Below, piece by piece: positions 58,021-64,000 of a stretch of 64,000 bases of DNA (positions are counted from its first letter, which is position 1; each line of letters starts with the position of its first letter). A model generated the notes under the pieces. It made no database searches, had not been told where the DNA came from, and worked only from the letters and a program-made list of their open reading frames with translations. This DNA is from Lates calcarifer. Lineage: Eukaryota; Chordata; Actinopteri; Centropomidae. The stretch covers positions 12,649,329 through 12,713,328 of the forward strand of contig NC_066850.1 in assembly GCF_001640805.2 (NCBI RefSeq), given 5' to 3'. The translations under genes and the position numbers were made by a program.

Positions 58021-58471
58021 GCGAAAGAGATCAAGGGGCTCTGCAGAACAGATACACCCCCCACTCCCCCCTTTATTCCACACACACACACACACACATA
58101 TATCCTCCTCCCCCTCAGGCGCCATGCAGCACTCAGGATGAACCCAGAAATCCTGACGTCTCATGGTGAGGTGTCAGCTACCCCCCCCACACACACACAC
58201 ATACCCTGCCTGGATTCACTGCATGGGCATGAGCACTGGCAGACAGGTGTGTGTGTGTGTGTGTGCGTGCATGTGTTTATGTATGTTTGTGGCTCGTGTA
58301 TGTGAGCATGCATAGGTGAGAGAAGGTGGGTGTGACTTGGCTTGAATTGGCCGCAGAGGTGCAGGAGCCGCTCATAGGAAAAAAAAAAAGATTCATGATC
58401 TTACCTTTGACTTGGCTCTCGTACTCAGCGAGGATTTCTTTGTCCTTCTTGCTTTTGTTTGAGTTTGACAT
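35453..58471 (-). CDS. srgap1: SLIT-ROBO Rho GTPase-activating protein 1
   Basis: Twenty-three coding exons in gene order: 58471-58405, 50578-50383, 50200-50146, 50052-49945, 48309-48247, 47681-47484, 47319-47191, 47083-46862, 46246-46145, 44481-44284, 44189-44105, 44027-44000, 43862-43829, 43632-43572, 43080-43003, 42909-42775, 41383-41278, 40423-40199, 39029-38950, 38560-38380, 36963-36823, 36362-36037, 35914-35453. Every phase agrees except one surplus base in the penultimate exon. Corrected length is about 1092 residues (human about 1085). Order: inverse F-BAR, RhoGAP, SH3, proline-rich tail ending DKSCTM. srGAPs bind ROBO receptors via SH3, inactivate CDC42/RhoA and bend membranes. Assignment to srGAP1 over srGAP2/3 rests on the tail ([24 protein letters not shown]-like VSRHDSLRR) and on linkage with kics2. 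Fish carry duplicates; a versus b is undecided. Confidence 0.94.
37875..38275 (-). repeat. Interspersed fish repeat in srgap1 intron
   Basis: AT-rich block ending CAGCTGCAGCTCTAATATTA, the reverse-complement of the head motif seen at 1673, 2664 and 3431. An internal GAAAAATTTCTAGC-like tail is not evident. Degenerate, noncoding. Confidence 0.45.
38380..38560 (-). other. srgap1: srgap1 SH3 exon
   Basis: Encodes about residues 724-784 with the SH3 landmarks [39 protein letters not shown]. The ALYDY-like start, the WW pair and the proline of VPHQY are intact. In srGAPs this domain binds the ROBO1 cytoplasmic tail and WAVE1. Confidence 0.9.
38585..38648 (+). repeat. srgap1: (GGAGAA/GGA)n repeat beside the srgap1 SH3 exon
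   Basis: Purine-rich on +, so pyrimidine-rich in the transcript, lying just upstream of the SH3 exon acceptor (CTCTCCCTGGCAG). It begins about 25 bases from the splice site. Confidence 0.8.
39039..39073 (+). repeat. srgap1: (GGA)n repeat at the srgap1 exon 19 acceptor
   Basis: Reads as TCC repeats leading into TTCTTCCTGCAG on the - strand. It forms the polypyrimidine tract of the exon starting at 39029. Confidence 0.8.
39395..39530 (+). repeat. Three-copy intronic repeat, copy A
   Basis: Shares CTTCCTGTTTGCAGTGTAC and TATCACTGGATTACTGTGAT followed by ACTGA-GAAAAC with copies at 42035-42170 and 52420-52558. All three lie in srgap1 introns in the same orientation. Confidence 0.65.
40199..43632 (-). 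other. srgap1: srgap1 exons 14-18: RhoGAP domain
   Basis: Encodes about residues 496-697. [20 protein letters not shown] holds the catalytic arginine finger (Arg in GIFRVSG, about residue 524). [40 protein letters not shown] and [14 protein letters not shown] are the other conserved RhoGAP blocks. All key residues seem present, so the GAP should be active. Confidence 0.9.
42035..42170 (+). repeat. Three-copy intronic repeat, copy B
   Basis: CAGTTCCTGTTTGCAGTGTA and ACTATCACTGGATTACTGTG with the following ATACTGAAGAAAACTTG align to copies A and C. It also shares CAGGCAAGTTCTGAA with copy C. Confidence 0.65.
48400..48545 (+). repeat. Interspersed fish repeat (CTCCACTACATTTCA family) in srgap1 intron
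   Basis: TTTCCATTTTCTGCTACTTT, CACATTTCACAGGGAAATGT and CTGACAGCTGTAGTTACTTT follow the typical order of this very common teleost repeat. Related to 11555-11690 in reverse. It is close to the exon at 48309-48247 but noncoding. Confidence 0.65.
49452..49663 (-). repeat. Inverted partner of the 30791-30999 repeat
   Basis: Carries the reverse complement of the kics2 intron 2 block in the same order, starting AGAATCACTGTGATGGTTCA and ending ACTGTAGATCAGTTAAAAAG. It directly follows a copy of the CTCAAGTACTGCACT family at 49338-49440. Confidence 0.75.
52420..52558 (+). repeat. Three-copy intronic repeat, copy C
   Basis: GCCGAATTAGCTATTAACAG, CTGTTTGCAGTGTACCCATG and GTATCACTGGATTACTGTGA match copies A and B. 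Located in srgap1 intron 1. Confidence 0.65.
54530..54720 (+). pseudogene. Possible transposase-derived fragment (hAT-like N-terminus)
   Basis: A frame here reads [20 protein letters not shown] after a serine-rich stretch. The GFDPTW...W arrangement resembles the N-terminal zinc-finger region of hAT-derived proteins (K-R-K-TGF-P-W). The frame then runs into another interspersed repeat. No catalytic region is visible, so the call is tentative. Confidence 0.22.
55235..56105 (-). mobile_element. Degenerate Tc1/mariner transposon, second family
   Basis: On the - strand broken frames show [20 protein letters not shown] then [12 protein letters not shown], the relic of the Tc1 W.KVLWTDE.KFEIFG block. 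Further on, in another frame, is GVLQQMV with PPQRPDLS, the relic of GVLQ..EWPPQSPDLNPIE. The outer end has GCCTAAAACTTTTGCACAGT at about 56080-56099, the typical end sequence of a fish Tc1 family. Many stops and frame breaks; inactive. Confidence 0.75.
56100..56700. other. srgap1: Low-repeat, GC-richer stretch in srgap1 intron 1
   Basis: Beyond the Tc1 relic the sequence becomes unique-looking. It includes CTGCTGCTGCAGCCGCCGCA, CATTTGCATTTTCTCATTAA (octamer-like) and CAATGCATTTCAAACCAGAG with GTGCATAATTCC. Such clusters of POU/homeodomain-type motifs would suit a conserved enhancer. No gene is supported despite long open frames on +. Confidence 0.25.
57976..58017 (+). repeat. (CA)n microsatellite near srgap1 5' end
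   Basis: A pure CA run of about 40 bases, with neighbouring shorter runs at 57858-57880 and 58081-58099 and a TG run at 58240-58265. Confidence 0.9.
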
Positions 58472-59250
58472 GTCGCCACAGTGCAGGTGACTGATCGGCA
58501 GGTAGAAAGAAAAAAACGGAAGAAGCAAAAAATATATATAAAATTCCCGGTTTATTTCCCTCCGTGTGCACCGCCCGAGACTTCACCCGCAAACATGCTC
58601 GTTAGATCCATCCAGTGCCGCAACAACACAGTCAGTAGTGGCCCCGCACCTCCACGCTGAGGAGCAGGAGCAGCAGGAGGAGGGAGGGAGGGAGGAGGTG
58701 GGGACGCGCGTGAAAAATCACGCACACTCACAGAGAAATTACCCACTCGTGACCGCTGCCGCTGAGAGGACCCGCAAAATCCATCCTGTTGATATAAAGA
58801 GAGAGAGAGTTAAATAAAAAGCTGCTTCTGCTTCAGCTCGTGCCAAACGTGCAATCACACTCGCGCGCATGCACATACACACATGCACCGGTTTGAAGGG
58901 AGGGAGCACCGGGCACACGCCCACTAGGTAGAAATGCAACGGACCACACACACACGCGCGCGCGCGCAAAGAGAGAGAGAGGGACGGACGGACACACACA
59001 CACACACACCACTGAGACGCGGTGTTTGATGTTATCTTCACCCCGACGTAACCTTTCACACATGCCAGGCGCGCGTGTACACACACGCAGACAGGCGGAC
59101 CAGCCTCGGGTGCGTGGAGATAATACCAATAAACGGTAAATGAAATGCCGGTGAGGAAATGGGTGTGTCCGCACTAGAGGCGGGACTAGAGATGTGATAG
59201 ACAGCTGCGGTGAATCACAGAGCTCAGCAGAGATCAATGAATGTAGGAAA
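58472..59250 (-). promoter_or_regulatory. srgap1: Putative srgap1 promoter and 5' UTR
   Basis: Upstream of the start codon at 58471. On the - strand a TATA-like TTTTATATATATTTT lies near 58530-58545, about 60-75 bases before the ATG, and CpG-containing sequence follows (58650-58980), including an alternating CGCGCGCG run near 58949. Whether the TATA-like run or a distal CpG region drives transcription cannot be decided. Confidence 0.35.
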
Positions 59251-60574
59251 CAAGAGAACAGAGTGATGAGCTCAACTTGATTTAAACATGGGAAAGATGG
59301 CTGGGAACTAAGAGAAAGTACATTTTACCAATAAATAAATAAATATCACATCATGGTATACCCGAGTGTCTGAGCCACACAGACCCCCTTCATCTACACC
59401 CATCTGCTCATTTTAACTGATTTAAGTGTTTAACTATTAATGATGTAAAAGTATAATATTTCATAAAATTGAACTGTTTGTTTGGGTCAAGTTAGCTCCA
59501 TCCAAAGAGTTCCTGTAAGTCATTATAATGAGAAACTTTCTGTGACTTTCACTGGTGCAGGAAGTATTCAGACCCTTTGCATGAGTAAAAGTACCACACA
59601 ATAACACAAACTAACTAAGAGACAGAGGCAGTGGTATTCCAGCAGCTCCTGTGTTCTGCTCTGTAAAATGGAGTCTGGTAGTGATAAAACAGATTTTATG
59701 TTGCAGCAGCTGTTTATTTAAATGTGAAAATAAGGCCCTGGTTCAAAAACCCCAGGGTTGTCCCATCTGGTGACCTCTCAGATTATTATTAATTACGTAA
59801 GCTATACTAATCAATCACAGGAGATGTTTTTCAAGCACTTTTACTTTGATACCAAATTTCTGATAGTAAATTTAGTCAGTACAGCTGTCTGCATCGTTAC
59901 TTGTAACTGAGTATTTCTACATTGTTGTATTGGTAGTTTTTATCTAAGGGACAGAGGTGGAAGGTAATTAAGTACATTTACTCACATATTGCTACCTCAT
60001 ACCTCTACTCCACTGCAGTCAGAACATATGTATCTTTACTGCACTAAACTGTATAGAATTTATTTGATAACTTTAGTTACTGGTTGATTGATTATTAAAC
60101 AAATTAACTCTGATGTATTATGATAGATTAAGTCAACATTTTATTGATCTCTGATGAAAATCTATAAATTATAATATTTGTCAGAGTGTGTGCCACAAAC
60201 AAAAATCCACAAAAATCATTCAGTCCATACTGAATCTTCTTATTAGTCAGGTTAAAATCAAGTCACTATTTAAGGTTATTTGTCTCCACCCGGTGGTTTA
60301 ATGTGAGACCTTCACCTGATGGATTTTCTGCAGGTAAAGTCTGACTCTGACCTTGGTTAACCCATATGTTTTGCTGATACTGACGTGACTCCCTCATTGT
60401 TGGGGTCCCATAGACTCCAGTACTGTATATGTGTGACATATGTGAAAGTGTTTCGAACTCTGGATAGCCAGAGGATATTAACTCATTTGGTGTTCTGCTG
60501 ATGGTGGTGGGGAACATTGTCTAACACATCACCTCATAATCTCCCACAGGTGTTTAACCACTTCGAGGACTCCT

Positions 60575-60740
60575 GAAATCTTAAAAAAAAAAACCACTAG
60601 AAACCTCCTGAGGAACTACTACCTTGTAAAGGACCATTACAACCTCCAACAGACACCTAAATAACTACTAGACAACCAGTAGAATCTTCTCAATGGCCAC
60701 TACAACCTCTTAAATGACCCCTGATAAACTGTTGGGTGAA
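60575..60740 (-). repeat. Degenerate tandem repeat, reverse of the 33000-33260 theme
   Basis: Imperfect units such as CACTAGAAACCTCCTGAGGA, GACCATTACAACCTCCAACA and CTACAACCTCTTAAATGACC repeat roughly every 30-35 bases. Confidence 0.45.
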
Positions 60741-60770
60741 GTCTTTTACTTTGTCACCTGTATATACTGT

Positions 60771-60772
<2 letters not shown>

Positions 60773-60842
<70 letters not shown>
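60773..60842 (+). repeat. (TG)n microsatellite
   Basis: About 35 TG units without visible interruption, the longest dinucleotide run in the window. Confidence 0.95.
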
Positions 60843-60844
<2 letters not shown>

Positions 60845-63661
60845 CTTACCACTAGGTGGCAGCAGAGCACCTCAGACGACACACCTGTGACCATCACATC
60901 TTTTCTATTTATTCCCAGACGAGGACACAACAGTTGATGAAACCAGGGGATGAGGCATGATCTCGTCTAACAAGCTGAGGAACACCAACCTCTGACTGCA
61001 GAGTGTAGAGAGAGAGACAGATTTAGTTTTACTCAGATTTCACAAGTTTCATATGTGATATAGTTAGACTGGAAAATGTCACACAGTGAATGCAAGTTAT
61101 ATGAATATTAATGTAAAATTATTAATGAAAACTGCACACCACATTACTAAAGATATGATTACTTTCTCTAATTATTGCTTTTGTTGTAAACTGCTGGATA
61201 CAAACATAAGAATCCTATAAATTAGTCTCTTTGTTGCCATTTTGTGTCTTTAAGTGGTTGTTTTGCATCTCTTAAGTAGCTTTGTGTCTCTTAGTGGTTA
61301 TTTTATGTCTCTTTTTTAATAGTTTTGTGTCTCTGTGGTTGTTTGACTTTCCACCAAGAAATGTTTATTACTACATTTAGAGGCTCTGGTCAAAGAACCT
61401 GAAGCTTGTATCCGATAGGCCCACTCAGTGATCCATCCATGACACTGATAAACTGCCTACCTATCACCATCTGAATCTGACTGAGGTAGGTGGGGCACCA
61501 GGGATGGCCAATCTGATTTCAAAGGGCCTGTGCCACCCCTCTGGTCCTACGCCTGATGAGCATATTTCCCCAGTTTTTTAAATGAGTATGAACTGTTTCC
61601 TCATTTTGTCTGGGGTCCTCCAGAACCTCCACCAGAATGCATGGGTGGACACATCTCCACACCCTGAAAACTGCTGCATTAAAGCAGCCCAGGAGATTGA
61701 ATCAGCCGCCTCTCTGTGGTAATAATGTATGGGATGTAATTTGTAAGTCATGCTGCATTACATACAGTAGGCTATGGATGCCATTAAGGACCAGAGACTT
61801 AATGGTGTTGGTTGTATAGTTTCCTGTTGTTCAGTCTTATCTGTCCTGGGCAGAAAAACATGAGCCAGGGTCTGCAGGCCTGAAATAGAAACATTCAGAG
61901 TTTCAAAATGTTTACGCCTCAAGTCTTTAAAGACACATATGGTTAACCCAGCATTCTACTTTGTGCTGCTGTAAGAGTCTTTTGCAGGGGGACAGGTCAC
62001 ACATTCAGGAATATGAAAGAAAATTCTGCAATATTAGAACAGTAATACAAAAACTGAAACTAAACTAACTCTTAGCTGGTACTTTGTGTGGTATTTCCTG
62101 TTGGCTTTTGGTTCCCAAAAAGGCCAAAATGTAACATGTTTTCTTCTATAAGATTAGCAGCTGCTGGACCAGCAGCTCTTCACACAGAAAAAACTGCTTT
62201 AAAATCGAGGAAACATCGCAATAGACAGGATTTAAATTAAAGGAGGAGCAGCCAGTCCACATAAGATAAATAATTGGGGATAAATAATTATTTATACCAC
62301 CCAACCTCCCCTTGAGGCATAAATCCAGTCTGAATGGGGCTGACTTGCTAATTTATATACATTTGCAATATTTCAAATGGAAAAGGGCCATAACTAGGGC
62401 TGAGGTGGGCTATAATGGAGCTAGTGTAGGTCTTATAGTGAGATTACACACTCACTCTCACTTTCCACATCTGCTCCCTTTTCCTCTTCACAAACCTGTT
62501 GATGTTTCCTCTCACTCCTGCCTCACGTTCCTTTTTATTTCCAGACCTGCCTCTGTAAGCTGCTTAACTCCCCCACAGTCCCTATATATGACCTTTGGCC
62601 TGGTAACTCAGCCCACACATCGTTCCATCTCTTATCGTGTGGCTTTGAAAGCGCTTTACATCCAAGACTTGTGATAACCTCTTTAACACCAATTCCTTCT
62701 CCAGTCAGCCATGAAAATACTTTAAAATCTGAGCTGGTTGATTTTTTTTCCTTACAAGGTCCCACACTCACACCTACATAAGTCTGAGCTGTGCAAAGAG
62801 AAATAGGAAAATCTTTGGGGGTTTCAACATTTGGAGGCATAACAAAGTTTCAGTACGGGAGCAAGGACATTGAACAACACTGAGAGAGTTCCAAGTTAAT
62901 GATTTTTGGACTGAAAAAAATGTATATACCTCCTCCAACTTTCTTTCTTTTTGCTGAAAAGATGTTTAAATGACCTTAGAAAATGCTTTCCAGACATCAT
63001 TATCTTGTTTGTACAGTTAGAGCTCAGAGCCATGATCATTTATCCTGTTTTTTTTTTGTGAGGACAGATCATCAGCAAGTTTGTTTTAATGCACAAGAAT
63101 CCCTTCAGACTGTGTGTTGTTTTACAGAGCAAGACTATAAATCATCACTATCACTTATGTGGATAAAGCACATGAACCAAATTAAGCCAGTTTTCTTCCA
63201 GTTTCAGCACTGAGGCCACCAGTGATGCCTCCCAGCAGCTACAGAGGTGCTAAATATATATATTGATTACATTAGTATGAGATTGAGAGTAAGATCCTTT
63301 GTGTTCCATCTGTTAGTTAGTTTGTGTTATTTCCTGACTTTCAGTGGTGGAAGAAGTATTCAGACACTTTACATAAGTACAAGTACCACACAATAACAAG
63401 CAACCGAGGAAGCTGTATTCCAGCAGCTTCCATGTTCTGCAAGGTAAAAGTACTGCTTTTATAAGTGGAGTCTGGTAGAGATTTTGTGCCTGTCAGTGGC
63501 AAAGACAAGAACTTTAGTGGCAACTTTTTTGACAATTCTTAATTGGTTAGTCTGTTTTCTTTCTGCAATGTAGTTTGAACAAAAAATATGAAAGAAATAT
63601 CACCTATTGACTAGTTATTCCCTCTCATAGAGGAGTAAAATACATACATGTCAGCTAGTCA

Positions 63662-63892
63662 TCAACGATTATCAGTGTTTGTCTGCACTAGTTCTTTGAA
63701 GTCGGCTCGGTGGCTCAGCGCCTCTTCAATTTGTAGCAGCTGCTCGGTCTTTCTCTCAGACATGTTTTCTACCTCCTGTGAAAACACTTTTAGGACAGTA
63801 AAGCCTTCAGGAAATCGAATCTCATGAGAATCTCTTGCAGTAAAGATGGGGAGATGATAAGCAGCAATTTTCAGCAGCAAAGAGCTTCTCAC
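63662..63892 (-). CDS. Last coding exon of an unidentified gene (partial)
   Basis: An acceptor (GTGTTTCACTTCCAG) is followed by a 76-residue open frame that ends in TGA at 63664-63662. It contains RSSLLLKIAAYHLPIFTARD, FPEGFTVLKVFSQEVENMSE and EEALSHRADFKELVQ. The composition (charged, leucine-rich, amphipathic) and the clean splice acceptor argue for a real exon, entered in phase 0. The rest of the gene lies beyond the right edge. I do not recognise the family. A human 12q14-linked gene would be expected by synteny, but none matches from memory. Confidence 0.55.
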   Translation of the reverse strand: MRSSLLLKIAAYHLPIFTARDSHEIRFPEGFTVLKVFSQEVENMSERKTEQLLQIEEALSHRADFKELVQTNTDNR

Positions 63893-64000
63893 CTGGAAGT
63901 GAAACACAAACACACACTCACATGGACGGAGTATGAAACAAAACAGACCCTCGGGCGCAGTCGTGTAAAAGGCCCACAGCAACATAAGGGCAAAATACCC

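Larger units (their letters stand above)
50579..58404 (-). other. srgap1: srgap1 intron 1 (about 7.8 kb)
   Basis: No coding exon is supported. Contents: interspersed repeat tail near 51000-51190, CA runs near 51310-51340, 51470-51500 and 51630-51665, three-copy repeat C (52420), a possible hAT fragment (54530-54720), a Tc1 relic (55235-56105), and a GC-rich, low-repeat stretch 56380-56960 that may be regulatory. Several CA/TG runs lie near the 5' end (57858-57880, 57976-58017, 58240-58265). Confidence 0.5.
46862..58471 (-). other. srgap1: srgap1 exons 1-8: inverse F-BAR domain
   Basis: Encodes about residues 1-346. Readable blocks are [134 protein letters not shown] and [16 protein letters not shown]. 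This is the FCH plus coiled-coil dimer that in srGAPs induces filopodia-like protrusions. The start ATG follows GTGGCGAC. Intron 1 is the largest, about 7.8 kb. Confidence 0.9.
59251..63661. other. Intergenic region between srgap1 and the right-edge gene
   Basis: No coding exon is supported. Known repeats present: 59940-60060 and 59555-59620 (common ACTCCACTGC family), 59630-59700 and 63410-63490 (GTATTCCAGCAGCTCC family), 60575-60740 (tandem CCTCCTGAGG theme), 61225-61345 (TTTGTGTCTC theme) and the TG run at 60773. The stretches 61380-61760 and 62240-62720 look unique and are the best enhancer candidates. Confidence 0.5.

Noticed and set aside
58940..58985. Alternating CACACGCGCGCG run, possible Z-DNA near the srgap1 promoter
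   Set aside because: Simple-sequence run; biological relevance cannot be argued from sequence alone.

Overview
This is a piece of vertebrate nuclear genome, almost certainly from a ray-finned (teleost) fish. Four conserved vertebrate genes are split into many short exons with GT-AG introns. The introns are full of CA/TG microsatellites, degenerate Tc1/mariner copies and short interspersed repeats typical of fish. A spiny-rayed (percomorph) species is my guess, but the sequence alone does not prove it. Nothing bacterial, viral or CRISPR-like is present.

Layout, left to right. (1) rab3ip (Rabin8, a Rab8 guanine nucleotide exchange factor) is on the + strand. It has a TATA box near 380, two noncoding 5' exons, and eleven coding exons from 5990 to 11817 that sum to 431 codons plus stop. 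(2) tmem19 is on the - strand and converges on rab3ip. Its seven coding exons run from 22483 down to 14658 (335 residues), with a probable noncoding first exon near 25.3 kb. (3) kics2 (C12orf66, a KICSTOR subunit) is on the + strand and diverges from tmem19. Its three coding exons span 29028-32549 (446 residues), and its poly(A) signal is at 32937. (4) srgap1 (SLIT-ROBO Rho GTPase-activating protein 1) is on the - strand and converges on kics2. I assembled 23 coding exons from 58471 down to 35453, encoding F-BAR, RhoGAP, SH3 and a proline-rich tail ending in DKSCTM. (5) At the right edge, on the - strand, is the last coding exon of a gene I do not recognise.

The exon maps are internally checked. 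Splice phases agree at every junction and total lengths are multiples of three for rab3ip, tmem19 and kics2. srgap1 has exactly one surplus base, which I trace to a six-G run at 36330-36335.

The genes do not form a functional unit that I can see. Rabin8 acts in Rab8/ciliary trafficking, KICS2 in lysosomal mTORC1 control, srGAP1 in Rho GTPase and membrane shaping, and TMEM19 is a poorly characterised membrane protein. All four human orthologues lie on 12q14-q21 but are not adjacent there, apart from SRGAP1 and KICS2.

I found no new biological system. The best leads are: a candidate 24-nt in-frame microexon and a candidate alternative terminal exon in rab3ip; a GC-AG intron in tmem19; the frame break in srgap1; a long near-perfect inverted repeat in a tmem19 intron; two oppositely oriented copies of one Tc1 family; and the unidentified gene at the right edge.
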